This document shows positions 27,421-38,500 of a stretch of 64,000 nucleotides of DNA, in pieces. The stretch is from a bacterium. GTDB taxonomy: Bacteria > Pseudomonadota > Alphaproteobacteria > Acetobacterales > Acetobacteraceae. The stretch is from positions 1-64,000 of the forward strand of contig JAMFRO010000106.1 of assembly GCA_026224825.1 (NCBI GenBank), given 5' to 3'. Positions within the stretch are counted from its first letter, which is position 1. Each line of letters opens with the position of its first letter. The translations under genes were made by a program, and so were the position numbers. The notes beneath the pieces were generated by a model. It ran no database searches. It was given only the letters and a program-made list of their open reading frames with translations, and was not told where the DNA came from.

Positions 27421-28902
27421 TTGGCCGCGCCAGCCACATCAAACACCACGCCGTCGCGCCGCGCTGCTTTCGCCGTGTTGCTGCTGTCCGGGTCCAACGC
27501 CTTCCGTCTGGCCGTGCAATTCCTGCTTTTCCCCATTCTGGCGCGGCTGCTTACACCGGCCGATTACGGTCTCATGGGTCTGGCCATGCCGGTCGTCCTG
27601 TTCGCGCTTACCTTGGGCGAGGGTGGTATGGGGCCTGCGTTGTTGCGCGCCGCCGACCCGCATGGGCGCGTGGAAAGCACGATGTTCTGGACGGCGCTGG
27701 CGATCGGCGCCATTTGTGCCGGTGCCCTTCTGCTGCTGGCGCCCTTTCTGGCCGCGTTTTTACACAATCAGCGTATCGCCCCTGTGCTCATCTGGCTCGC
27801 CCCCATCATGATCTTTAGCGCCTTGTCCAGCGTACCCTCGGTGCGGGTCCAGCGCCGTGGTGCCAGTTGGATTTTTGCCACGGGCGACGTTGCCTCGGCC
27901 CTTGCCGGGGCAGCCGTCGCCTTCGTCTGCGCGCTGAGTGGTTTAGGCGTCTGGAGCCTGGTAGCGCAGCAATTGGTCATTTGGTCCGTCAAGCTGGCCG
28001 TTATCTTCCCACTGGCCGGCAACCGAATCGCGGCCCGGCCATGTCCGGATGCGCTGCGCTATTTGCTGCGCAACGGCACACCGCTGGTGGGGGCGAATCT
28101 GCTGAATTTGTTTTCGATCTCCGTGGACGCGCTGCTCATTGGCCGTATCCTCGGTATTACCCAACTCGGTTTCTACGTCCTGGCCTTCCAGATCGTGCGC
28201 ATTCCCGAAGCCGTGCTCAACGGCCCGGTTTTCCTCACTTTCCTGCCGGCAATTGTCCGGCTGGATATGGACCGCTCCGCGGCAACCGCCATGTTTCTGC
28301 AGGCTACGCGCATCATGCTCAGCGTTTCCGCGCCGTTAATGCTCGGCCTCACTTTGACGGCCGGCCTAGCGGTACCGCTGCTGCTTGGTCCCCGCTGGCA
28401 TCCGGCCATTCCGCTGCTCATGCTACTCGCGCCTCCGGCAATCGCGCAGACATTCGGCTGGCTGGCGCGTGCGCTGCTTATCGGGCGGGGCCGCACCGGC
28501 TTGCAATTGCATTTGGCGTTACTGAATGCAGCCCTTACCCTGGCGGGTGTACTTGGCGGCATGCCTTTCGGCATTGGCGGTGTCGCGGCCGGGGTTGGCC
28601 TATCCGTATTATTGGGCAATCTGGCCTACATTACCGCCGCTATGGTGGAGTTGCGCCTGGCGCCGCGCTTACTGGCGCAAGCCATCGGAGGGCCAGCCGC
28701 TGCTGCCTGCATAATGGTTCTGGGTATCACGGGATTACAACGGCTGCTGCCGTCAGCCTGCCCCGCAATTGCTGCTCTGCTGCTTTGCATCAGCGCTGGA
28801 GCCTTATTGTATTGCGGCGCCATTAAGCGTTTGGCCCCGGATGTTCTGGAGATAGGCGCATTATTGCTGACCCGCCGCCGCCAACCAGCCCTCGCCGAAT
28901 AA
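27421..28902 (+). CDS. oligosaccharide flippase (Wzx, MOP superfamily)
   Basis: AFAVLLLSGSNAFRLAVQFLLFPILARLLTPADYGLMGLAMPVVLFALTLGEGGMGPALLR...; 12+ TM. TTG start at 27421 is a guess (ORF opens at 27268). Confidence 0.85.
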   Translation: MAAPATSNTTPSRRAAFAVLLLSGSNAFRLAVQFLLFPILARLLTPADYGLMGLAMPVVLFALTLGEGGMGPALLRAADPHGRVESTMFWTALAIGAICAGALLLLAPFLAAFLHNQRIAPVLIWLAPIMIFSALSSVPSVRVQRRGASWIFATGDVASALAGAAVAFVCALSGLGVWSLVAQQLVIWSVKLAVIFPLAGNRIAARPCPDALRYLLRNGTPLVGANLLNLFSISVDALLIGRILGITQLGFYVLAFQIVRIPEAVLNGPVFLTFLPAIVRLDMDRSAATAMFLQATRIMLSVSAPLMLGLTLTAGLAVPLLLGPRWHPAIPLLMLLAPPAIAQTFGWLARALLIGRGRTGLQLHLALLNAALTLAGVLGGMPFGIGGVAAGVGLSVLLGNLAYITAAMVELRLAPRLLAQAIGGPAAAACIMVLGITGLQRLLPSACPAIAALLLCISAGALLYCGAIKRLAPDVLEIGALLLTRRRQPALAE

Positions 28903-29039
28903 ACCGCGATCCGGCTCAAGCTCGTTATCTAGGGCGATTCATTGAGTAAACCATGGAATGGTTTTCACTGTAGGTGATCGTACGCCAGGGGCGACGCGTC
29001 GGGGCGGGTGACAAATTGGTGGAGACCGGGCGCTTAAGC

Positions 29040-29600
29040 GGGGACGCAAGCTCATCGAAGTTCCGGTAGGATTCAAATGGTTCAGTACCGGGCTGATCGA
29101 TGGATCGCTCGCATTTGGTGGAGAGGAAAGTGCCGGCGCATCGTTCCTTCGGCGCGATGGGAAGGTGTGGACAACGGATAAAGATGGACCGATTATGGGA
29201 CTGCTCGCTGCGGAAATGACGGCACGAACGGGAAGTGACCCCCATCAGTTTTACGCATCTGTGACGAAAGACCTCGGCGAATTCTTTTACGCGAGGATCG
29301 ATGCTACGGCCTCACGAGAGCAAAAAGCGCTTCTCGCAAATGTGGACCCGGCACAGATTGGTGCCAAAGATCTCGCTGGAGAGCCTATCGACTCGATACT
29401 GACCCGCGCCCCGGCAACAACCAGGCAATAGGCGGCATCAAGCTGATTATAAAAAATGGTTGGTTTGCCACAAGGCCATCTGGGACCGAGGATGTATACA
29501 AGATTTACGTGGAAAGTTTCCACAGCGAAGACCATTTGAAGCTAATTCAGGACGAAGCGCAGACCCTCATTTCTCGCTTTTTTGGCAAAGCATGGAGCTT
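29040..29600 (+). pseudogene. pgm: 3' remnant of phosphoglucomutase with frameshift
   Basis: RKLIEVPVGFKWFSTGLIDGSLAFGGEESAGASFLRRDGKVWTTDKDGPIMGLLAAEMTARTGSDPHQFY...FFYARIDATASREQKALLANVDPAQI in one frame, continuing in another frame as GGIKLIIKNGWFATRPSGTEDVYKIYVESFHSEDHLKLIQDEAQTLI. The N-terminal ~70% is absent. Confidence 0.85.
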
Positions 29601-29807
29601 TTGGCGGCGCTTACCCTTTGGATAAGAATTGTCTTCGAGAAAGCTCTCTGCGTAGTTTCCGAGTCTACCACGGCAAGCCACCAACATATATGATTTGCAT
29701 GGGCACAATGGTAGACTTCTTGTTTTAACTCCATCGTGACCCGATACAATTGTTGCCCTGGGCTCGGTCAGTTGATGAGTAGCTCAATTGGGCAAAAGGA
29801 GGTCGAC

Positions 29808-29984
29808 ATGGGTGACGACAAAACATCCTTGAATGCGCAAAGCATGCCGGAGACGCCTCAGGCAGAGTTGCGTGGCTTTCAGTCTGGAAGCCTCGAGAGC
29901 CTGGAACCACAGAACGAAATATCGCCGGTATCTCAGAGACGTCGCATTCCCGTACCAGGACGAATGCCGTTATTCCGTAACTGA
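29808..29984 (+). CDS. small hypothetical protein (58 aa)
   Basis: ATG preceded by strong Shine-Dalgarno (AAAAGGAGGTCGAC-ATG); MGDDKTSLNAQSMPETPQAELRGFQSGSLESLEPQNEISPVSQRRRIPVPGRMPLFRN. Confidence 0.45.
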   Translation: MGDDKTSLNAQSMPETPQAELRGFQSGSLESLEPQNEISPVSQRRRIPVPGRMPLFRN

Positions 29985-30118
29985 CAATCTAAGTTCCAGG
30001 TAATCCCGTACCGCAAGCGTGGGAACTAAAATGGACATTAATGCTCCCGCGCTAGGCGCCATCGTTGCAAGCGTGTTGTCTTTTATAAACACTTTCCTGA
30101 AATACGCGAAGGAACATC

Positions 30119-32551
30119 ATGATGAACGCACTGAGTGAAACGATAGCGTTAAAAGACCAAACCGGTGCCATGGTAGCGCCGCCTAGACAAGGGGGGTTAG
30201 GTTCAGATGAGTTACTTAAAATAGATGCCTATTGGAGAGCCGCTAATTATTTGTCCGTTGGCCAGATTTATCTCTACGACAACCCGCTTTTGCGCGAGAA
30301 GCTGACACTCGCGCATGTAAAGCCCCTAGTGGTCGGACACTGGGGAACGACGCCGGGTCAGAATTTCATCTATGCGCATCTGAACCGCGCCATTAAAAAA
30401 TATGATCTGGACATGATTTATGTCGCCGGCCCCGGTCACGGCGGCCCGGCACTGGTGGGCAACGTATATCTCGAAGGCACGTGGAGCGAGATTTATCCGA
30501 ACGTCACGCAGGACGAAGCCGGGCTGAAGAAGCTGTTCAAGCAATTCTCTTTTCCAGGCGGGATTTCCAGCCATGTGGCGCCAAGTACGCCCGGCTCGAT
30601 TCACGAGGGCGGTGAACTTGGCTATTCACTGAGCCATGCCTTCGGTGCCGCATTCGATAACCCCGATCTGATTGTCGCCTGCGTTGTCGGCGATGGTGAA
30701 GCAGAAACGGGCCCTTTGGCAACCGCGTGGCACTCGAACAAATTTCTTAGCCCAGTTACCGATGGCGCCGTTTTGCCGATCCTGCATCTCAATGGGTATA
30801 AGATCAGTAACCCAACCATCCTGGCGCGCGTCGAGCATGAGGAGCTGGAGCAGTTTTTCATGGGTTGCGGCTGGACGCCTTACTTCGTGGAAGGCGACGA
30901 GCCGGAGAAAATGCATCAGCTCATGGCACAGACATTGGAAAGAGCTATTGAAGACATCCGGCATATCCAGAAGAACGCCAGGAACGAGAATATCACCGCC
31001 CGGCCACACTGGCCGATGATTGTACTCCGGTCTCCCAAAGGCTGGACAGGGCCGAAAATCGTCGATGGGTTGCAAAACGAAGGCACCTTCCGCTCGCACC
31101 AGGTACCGCTGCTGGTGGATGCGGAGCATTCAAATCACGTCGAGCAACTCGAAATCTGGATGAAGAGTTACCGGGCCGAGGAACTCTTCGACGATGACGG
31201 ACGTCTCATACCGGAACTGGCAGAACTCGCGCCGAAAGGCGACAGGCGAATGGGTGCCAATCCGCACGCCAATGGCGGGATTTTACTGCATGACCTGCGC
31301 ATGCCGGATTTTCGTCTCCATGCCGTGAGCGTGCCAGCGCCTGGCGCTGTTACCGCCCAGGACACACTCGTATTGGGCAAGTTTCTGCGGGACACTGCAA
31401 AGTTAAATGATTCAAAGCGGAATTTTCGCATCTTTGGCCCTGACGAGACACTTTCTAATCTTTTAGGGGCGGTCTTTGAGGTCACCGACCGTCAGTGGGA
31501 AGCGCGAGAAGAGAAGAATGATGAGTTCCTGGCGCCGGACGGACGCGTGCTGGATTCGATGCTTAGCGAACACCAATGCGAGGGATGGCTCGAAGGGTAT
31601 CTGCTGACCGGGCGGCATGGGCTCTTCAACAGCTATGAGGCCTTCATTCGCATCGTCGATTCAATGTTCAGCCAGCATGCCAAATGGCTGAAGGTGACAC
31701 TGGAACTGCCATGGCGCCGCAAAATTGCATCGCTCAATTATTTACTCGCCTCTCACGTTTGGCAGCAAGATCATAATGGTTTCACGCACCAGGATCCGGG
31801 CTTCCTCGACCATGTCATCAACAAGAAAGCCGATATCGTGCGGGTGTATTTGCCTCCCGATGCCAATTGTTTGCTTTCGGTCTTCGATCACTGCCTGCGT
31901 AGCCGGCATTATGTTAATGTCGTGGTTGCCGGCAAACATGCTTTGCCGCAATGGCTGACGATCGAGGCCGCGGTCACGCATTGCACGGAGGGGCTGGGTA
32001 TCTGGCAATGGGCCAGCAACGATCAGGACGACGATCCCGACGTCGTCATGGCATGCTGCGGAGACACACCCACACTGGAAATTCTCGCCGCCGTTTCTAT
32101 CCTTCGCCAGCATTTGCCGGAACTCAAGATGAGGGTGATCAACGTCGTCGATCTGATGCGGTTACAGCCCCGCAGCGAGCATCCGCATGGTCTAAGCGAC
32201 ACTGACTACGACTCACTATTTACGAAGGACAAGCCTATTGTTTTTGGCTTCCATGGATATCCGTCATTGGTGCACGGGCTGACGTACCGCAGGACTAACC
32301 GCAACTTGCACGTCAGGGGCTACAAGGAAGAAGGAACCATCACGACGGCGTTCGACATGCGCGTACAGAATGATCTGGATCGTTTTCATCTGGTCCGGGA
32401 CGTCGTGGATAACGTGCCAAATCTGGGCAGCCGAGGGGCTTATCTGAAGCAAATCATGGCGGACAAGCTCATCGAACACAAGAACTACATTGACCAACAT
32501 GGTGAAGATTTGCCGGAGATCGTGAATTGGAAATGGGGTAATCCATCGTGA
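30119..32551 (+). CDS. xfp: xylulose-5-phosphate/fructose-6-phosphate phosphoketolase
   Basis: 810-aa: [23 protein letters not shown]...[21 protein letters not shown]...[27 protein letters not shown]...[42 protein letters not shown]...[20 protein letters not shown], diagnostic of XFP. Confidence 0.97.
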   Translation: MMNALSETIALKDQTGAMVAPPRQGGLGSDELLKIDAYWRAANYLSVGQIYLYDNPLLREKLTLAHVKPLVVGHWGTTPGQNFIYAHLNRAIKKYDLDMIYVAGPGHGGPALVGNVYLEGTWSEIYPNVTQDEAGLKKLFKQFSFPGGISSHVAPSTPGSIHEGGELGYSLSHAFGAAFDNPDLIVACVVGDGEAETGPLATAWHSNKFLSPVTDGAVLPILHLNGYKISNPTILARVEHEELEQFFMGCGWTPYFVEGDEPEKMHQLMAQTLERAIEDIRHIQKNARNENITARPHWPMIVLRSPKGWTGPKIVDGLQNEGTFRSHQVPLLVDAEHSNHVEQLEIWMKSYRAEELFDDDGRLIPELAELAPKGDRRMGANPHANGGILLHDLRMPDFRLHAVSVPAPGAVTAQDTLVLGKFLRDTAKLNDSKRNFRIFGPDETLSNLLGAVFEVTDRQWEAREEKNDEFLAPDGRVLDSMLSEHQCEGWLEGYLLTGRHGLFNSYEAFIRIVDSMFSQHAKWLKVTLELPWRRKIASLNYLLASHVWQQDHNGFTHQDPGFLDHVINKKADIVRVYLPPDANCLLSVFDHCLRSRHYVNVVVAGKHALPQWLTIEAAVTHCTEGLGIWQWASNDQDDDPDVVMACCGDTPTLEILAAVSILRQHLPELKMRVINVVDLMRLQPRSEHPHGLSDTDYDSLFTKDKPIVFGFHGYPSLVHGLTYRRTNRNLHVRGYKEEGTITTAFDMRVQNDLDRFHLVRDVVDNVPNLGSRGAYLKQIMADKLIEHKNYIDQHGEDLPEIVNWKWGNPS

Positions 32552-33579
32552 ACGTAAAGGACCTTGGGGCAGTGGCGAGAGCGCTGGTCGCCGGTGACAA
32601 AGGTCTGCTTGCGATGGATGAGAGTACCCCCACTTGTAACAAGCGATTTGCCGCTGCGGGAATTCCGCAAACTGAGGAAGCCCGGCGCAGCTATCGCGAG
32701 TTGATCGTGACCACGCCCGGTCTCGGCGAGTGTATCAACGGAGCGATCCTCTACGACGAGACAATTCACCAGACGACGCGCGATGGTATCCCATTCATCA
32801 AAATCCTCTCCGATGCGGGCATTATTCCCGGTATCAAAGTTGATATCGGCGCCAAGGAAATGGCGGGGCATCCGGGGGAGAAAATAACCGAAGGATTGGA
32901 CGGGCTGCGTGGCCGCCTGCAAGAATATTTTCGGATTGGTACTCGTTTCGCCAAATGGCGTGCGGTGATTGCACTCAGTGACGGCATCCCCAGCCGTGGG
33001 TGCATCGAGGCCAACGCGCAAGCATTAGCCCGCTACGCCGTATTATGTCAGGAATGCGGCATTGTCCCGGTCGTAGAACCGGAGGTACTCATGGATGGTG
33101 AACATTCGCTACAGCGGTGCCAGGACACGACTGAAGAGGTACTGCGAAGCGTTTTTAGACAACTCTCCTCCCAAGGAGTGTTACTCGAGGGGATGATCCT
33201 GAAGCCAAACATGGTGGTCCCTGGGTTGAAGTGTGTCCAGCAGGAAACCGCCGAAAAAATCGCGGCGGCGACAATCACGTGCCTATTGCGCACTGTGCCG
33301 GCAGCCGTCCCTGGGGTCGCATTCCTGTCCGGGGGGCAATCCGGCGCATTGGCGTCAACCCGTTTGAATGCCATGAATGTGAGCTCCAACCTATTTCGAT
33401 CAGGACCACCATGGGCGCTGGCATTCTCATTCGCGCGCGCGATTCAGCAGCCCGCTTTGGAGATCTGGCGCTGCCAGGAAGCCAATACTGTAGCGGCGCA
33501 AAAAGCACTCTATCATCGCGCCGATTGCAACCGAGCCGCACGCCGCGGCGATTATGGTGCAGCAATGGAGGCAACATGA
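32548..33579 (+). CDS. class I fructose-bisphosphate aldolase
   Basis: [44 protein letters not shown]...[26 protein letters not shown]...[19 protein letters not shown]...[14 protein letters not shown]; 4-nt overlap with xfp. Confidence 0.93.
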   Translation: MNVKDLGAVARALVAGDKGLLAMDESTPTCNKRFAAAGIPQTEEARRSYRELIVTTPGLGECINGAILYDETIHQTTRDGIPFIKILSDAGIIPGIKVDIGAKEMAGHPGEKITEGLDGLRGRLQEYFRIGTRFAKWRAVIALSDGIPSRGCIEANAQALARYAVLCQECGIVPVVEPEVLMDGEHSLQRCQDTTEEVLRSVFRQLSSQGVLLEGMILKPNMVVPGLKCVQQETAEKIAAATITCLLRTVPAAVPGVAFLSGGQSGALASTRLNAMNVSSNLFRSGPPWALAFSFARAIQQPALEIWRCQEANTVAAQKALYHRADCNRAARRGDYGAAMEAT

Positions 33580-34268
33580 GCACTGTCCGAAATGGCCCGC
33601 AACTCTATTTCGTTCGGCATGGTGAAACCGAATGGTCGCTCTCAGGGCAGCATACCGGCAACACTGACATTCCATTGACTGAACACGGTCAAGAAGAGGC
33701 GCGCGCGTTACTGCCTTGGCTGCGCGAAATTTCGTTCACCAGCGTGATCACCAGTCCTCGACAACGTGCACGAACAACATGCGCGTTGGCGGGATTGGGA
33801 ATGGAAGCCAAAATCGAACCGGACTTGTCCGAGTGGGATTATGGCGATTACGAAGGACAACGCTCTGACGAAGTTATCGCACAACGGCCGGGCTGGACCA
33901 TATTTCGTGACGGTTGCCCAAACGGCGAAACACCCGCCGCCATTTCGAATCGCGCCGATAGGCTCATAACCCGTCTTCTGACCATAGAAGGCAATGTTGC
34001 CCTTTTTTCGCATGGCCAGTTCGGCGCCGTCCTGGCGGCGCGATGGATCGGTCTGGAGGTGATCGAAGGGCAACATCTGCTGCTCGGTCCGGCGTCATTG
34101 AGCATACTTGGCAATAATCCACGCCATCCAGATGTGCGGATTATATCCCTCTGGAATGCCAACCCAACCTATCTCCCGCGTAAGTGTCTATCGGTTGAAA
34201 CTGGCTCCGGCGCGGCAGTGTCCCGCCGGATTCTTACCATCTCAGCCAATCAAGCAAGGAGCATTTGA
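33576..34268 (+). CDS. histidine phosphatase (phosphoglycerate mutase-like) family
   Basis: LYFVRHGETEWSLSGQHTGNTDIPLTEHGQEEARAL...SPRQRARTTCALAGL...EWDYGDYEG; RHGE catalytic motif. Confidence 0.9.
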   Translation: MSTVRNGPQLYFVRHGETEWSLSGQHTGNTDIPLTEHGQEEARALLPWLREISFTSVITSPRQRARTTCALAGLGMEAKIEPDLSEWDYGDYEGQRSDEVIAQRPGWTIFRDGCPNGETPAAISNRADRLITRLLTIEGNVALFSHGQFGAVLAARWIGLEVIEGQHLLLGPASLSILGNNPRHPDVRIISLWNANPTYLPRKCLSVETGSGAAVSRRILTISANQARSI

Positions 34269-34270
34269 GA

Positions 34271-35041
34271 ATGTTATGGAATGCATCGTCACTTATCGGT
34301 TTCACCATTGAGGCAAGTGACGGCAGAATTGGGGCCGTCCATGACCTTTTATTTGATGATATCGATTGGATCATCCGATGGCTCGTCGTCGATACAGGTG
34401 ACAATGCCGTAGAGCACAAGGTCCTCCTGCCGGTTTCGGCCCTGGGCACTCCCGATGCATCTTTACGCCAATTTCCGGTTAATCTGACAACGCAACAGGT
34501 CCGCGACAGCCCTGATGTTGAGATGGATCTACCCGTATCGCGGCAGATTGAAGAGGCGTTGTATAATTTCTACGGCTGGGCGCCTTACTGGCAACAGTGT
34601 GGCTCGCTAATAAGCAACTCCATCATAAAACCTTTCGTCATACCATTACAGGTATCGGAACAAGACTCCACCGACCTCGAGAACACAAGCGCCGCTCTAC
34701 CAGATGGCGATCCGAATCTTCGCAGCGTTGCAGTTGTCATGCAGTACAATATACATGCCACCGACGGTAATATCGGCCATATCGACGACTTCCTCGTGCA
34801 GGATGACAACTGGATCATCCGTTACATCGTTGTCGATACTCAGAATTGGTGGCCTGGTGAGAAGGTCTTAATTTCCCCTCGCGCGATGCGGGAGATCAAC
34901 TGGGAGGAAAAGATCTTCCATCTTAACGTTAACCGCCGGAAGGTGAAAGATAGCCCTCTCTATGATCCTTCCAGCACCGCGGACGGTGCCTATGACGAAG
35001 AATTCCTGAAATATTTTGGTATTAATTGGGTGGAAAAATGA
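34271..35041 (+). CDS. protein with two PRC-barrel domains
   Basis: Two internal repeats: SLIGFTIEASDGRIGAVHDLLFDDIDWIIRWLVVDTGDNAVEHKVLLPVSAL and MQYNIHATDGNIGHIDDFLVQDDNWIIRYIVVDTQNWWPGEKVLISPRAM. Confidence 0.85.
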   Translation: MLWNASSLIGFTIEASDGRIGAVHDLLFDDIDWIIRWLVVDTGDNAVEHKVLLPVSALGTPDASLRQFPVNLTTQQVRDSPDVEMDLPVSRQIEEALYNFYGWAPYWQQCGSLISNSIIKPFVIPLQVSEQDSTDLENTSAALPDGDPNLRSVAVVMQYNIHATDGNIGHIDDFLVQDDNWIIRYIVVDTQNWWPGEKVLISPRAMREINWEEKIFHLNVNRRKVKDSPLYDPSSTADGAYDEEFLKYFGINWVEK

Positions 35042-35514
35042 AACATCGCGTGGTGGTATCGGCTCGATCGCCGAAATGTAGCGCCAATTACGCTGCGTCT
35101 CTAGCGCGTGCAATTTTGCTAGCCGTCATTTATGCCGAACTGCGCAGGTGCACTTAGCGGTCAGAAAAATATCGATGAGTTCGGAGCGGGGACGATCACT
35201 CCTGCCCCAGGCAAAACACGTTCATATCATCATCTTCGGTTCCTCGGTGGAGCCGAGAACGCATCATGGATCAGGCCGGCGCGAACACCTGTATTATGAG
35301 GGTGTGCATTCGCGACGCCTTCTCCACGGAGAAGTAGCGGAACTGAGGTGCATGAACACTGGTAGTATGACTGCCTTAATCCGCGGCAGAACGCTCAGCT
35401 CCATCTTCAATTCTGGGGGTGGTTCACCGCCTCCGGGTCGCGCTTCATGGACATCTGGCGTGGTTTCTGTTAGTTCTTTAGATTGGTGGGCTGCATCCCC
35501 CAGAGGATACGGAC

Positions 35515-38500
35515 ATGCCAGAACGCGATCCGCCTGTGCGCAGGCAACGATCCCGCGCTTCGCCGGCACCAGCGCTTTTGGTCAGGGAAATCTGCATTGT
35601 CGGTGTTGGCGCCTCGGCCGGCGGGCTGGAAGCATACCGGCTTCTTCTCAAGGCCTTACCCGCCGCAACTGGAATGGCCTTCATTCTGGTGCAACATCTC
35701 GACCCAACGCATGAGAGCATGATGGTGGAGTTGCTCGGCAGCGCCACGGCAATGCCGGTGCTCCAGGCAGCGGATAGCATGGCGGTCGAGGCTGACAATG
35801 TCTACGTCATCCCGCCCGGCACCTATCTGGCGCTCGAAGGAGGTAAGCTCAAACTTTCCGCACCGCTGGCGCGCCACGGTGCGCGGCTGCCTTTTGACTT
35901 TCTCCTGAAATCCCTGGCCCATTCGGCGGGGCCCCGGGCTGTTTGCATCGTCCTTTCCGGCAGTGGCACCGATGGTACCATCGGCCTCGCCTCGATCAAG
36001 GCTGCCGGCGGGTTGGTGATCGCGCAGGATCCGGCGGAAGCTGGCTTTGACGGCATGCCGCGCAGCGCGATTGCCACAGGCATGGTCGATCTCGTACTGC
36101 CGGTGGCGGGCATTGCCGCGGCACTCGCGCGCCACCAGCAGCCCTACGCGCAGCCCCCCGCTGCACCTGTGCCCGCTGCACCGGTGAAGGACGGCATCGG
36201 GGAGATCATCGGTCTTCTAAAGTCAAGTAAGTTACATGATTTTACCCTTTACAAGCCCGGTACGCTGGAGCGCCGCATTGCCCGGCGCATCGGCCTGTCC
36301 GGACTTTCACCGGCCGACACGGCCGGTTACCTGGCATTGCTAAAATCCAATAGCGAGGAGGCAACCGCGCTGGCGGATGATCTCCTGATCAATGTGACGA
36401 GTTTTTTCCGCGACCCTAAAACTTTTGATCTCCTGGCCGAAAACACCATCGCGGAACTGGTGGCGCAGGCAGAGGGTAACGCGATCCGGCTATGGGTGGC
36501 GGGGTGCAGCACGGGCGAGGAAACCTACACGCTGGCCATGCTGTTCTGCGAAGCCATCACGGCCGCGGGTGCAGATATAAAATTGCAGATTTTCGCCTCG
36601 GATGCGGATGCGCAGGCGGTCACCACGGCGCGCGGGGGCGTGTATCCGCTCAGCATTGCAGCTCAGGTCTCGGCGGCCCGGCTTGAACGGTTTTTCATTC
36701 ACGAGGAGCATGGCTACCGGGTTGCGCCGAGCTTGCGCGCCAGCATCGTTTTCACCGTGCAGGATGTGCTGGCAGACCCGCCCTTCTCCAAACTCAATAT
36801 GATCTCCTGCCGTAATTTGATGATCTACCTCAAACCCGAGGCGCAGGTGAAAATCATCGAGGTGTTTCATTTTTCCCTGCGCGCAGGGGGGCTTTTGCTC
36901 CTGGGCGCGGCGGAGACGATCGGCCCGCCGGATGGCCGCTTTGTCGTCATCTCCAAACCGGCACGGTTGTACCGCAAAACCAGTCAGGGCCCCGCGGGGC
37001 ATTTTGCTTTCCGCCCGGTAGGCGATCCCAGCCGCCTGACGCGACCCGGGCCGTCCGCAGCGGTGCGCGGCCCGGATATTGCGGAATTATACCGCAAGCT
37101 GGTGCTGGAGCGCTACGCGCCGGCCGCCGTCATGGTCAACAGGCGGCTGGAATGTCTATACACCTCCGGGCCGATTGGCAGCTTTTTACAGATTACCGCC
37201 GGCTACCCGACGCATGACCTGCTGACACTGCTCGCCCCAGGACTGCGTGCGCGCGTAAAAGCCGCGATTGGCGAGGTGAGCGGCACGCAAAAGCCCGCCA
37301 GCGTGCCAGGCGGGCGCATGACGCAACGCGACGAAAATTTGCGATTTGATATCGATATTCAGCCGGTTCCGGCAGATCCTGATAAATTTATGCTGTTCTT
37401 CCTTACGCAGCCGAGACAGACGCAAACCACCGTCAAAAAGGGTAAGCCGCAGGCAATCGAGCAGGCCACAACCCTTGAGCACGAACTGCAGACCGTGCGA
37501 GCCGATTTGCAGCTCGCCCTTAGGAGCCTGGAAATCGCGAGCGATGAGCAAGGCGCGCTCAACGAAGAGGCGCTCTCGGTCAACGAGGAATATCAATCGA
37601 CCAATGAGGAGCTGCTGACCTCGAAGGAAGAGCTGCAATCGCTGAACGAGGAGCTGACCGCGCTCAACAGCCAGTTGCAGGAAACATTGGAGCGTAGCCG
37701 CACCACGTTGAGCGATTTGGAAAACGTACTAAACAGCAGTGATGTAGCAACGCTGTTTCTCGATACCGGCCTAAAAATTCGCTTCTTTACCCCCGCCGCG
37801 ACAGCCATGTTCACCGTCATGGCTGGCGATGTCGGCCGCCCTCTCGCTGATTTTCGTGCCCGTGTCCAAGACCCGGCACTGCTTGCCGACGCTCAGGGTG
37901 TGCTGCTGAACTCCCAATCGGTCGAGGCCGAGGTGCAGACAGAGGACGGCATCTGGTTCCAGCGCCGCATCCAGCCCTACCGTACGCATGCGGGCACAAC
38001 CGCCGGCGTGGTGATCACCTTTGCCGATATTACCGAGCGCAAGGTTATACGCTCCGCTCTGGAGGCGGCGCAGCGCGAATCCGAGCGGGCGAATCTCGCA
38101 AAAACCCGTTTTTTGGGTGCGGCCAGCCATGATCTGCGACAGCCGCTACAGGCATTGACCCTGATTAGTGCTTTGCTCGCCAAATCGGCGCAGGACAGGC
38201 AGCAGGGCGAGCTCATGACACGGCTCGATCAGACGGTCGGCAGCATGGCCGGGATGTTGAACGCGCTGCTGGATATTAACCAGATCGATGCCGGCATCGT
38301 GCAGCCAATGCCGGAAAGCGTTCCGGTCCAGGATATTCTGACCAAGCTCGGGCGCGAGTTTTTCTATACCGCGGCGGAACAAGGCCTGAAGCTGCGGGTG
38401 GCGCCATGTGGCGCGCACATATACGCGGATGCACGGCTGGTTGAGCAGATGCTGCGCAACCTGCTCGCGAATGCCTTGAAATACACCCCGCATGGCGGCG

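Noticed and set aside
27867-28826. 319-aa plus-strand ORF overlapping the flippase
   Set aside because: Out-of-frame Arg/Gly/His-rich translation of the flippase gene.
33231-33575. 5' extension of the histidine phosphatase ORF
   Set aside because: Lies inside the aldolase gene in another frame; the phosphatase begins at [17 protein letters not shown] (33576).
35148-35714. 188-aa ORF upstream of the CheB/CheR fusion
   Set aside because: No motif; its 3' part overlaps the start of a well-supported gene. Probably leader or intergenic sequence.
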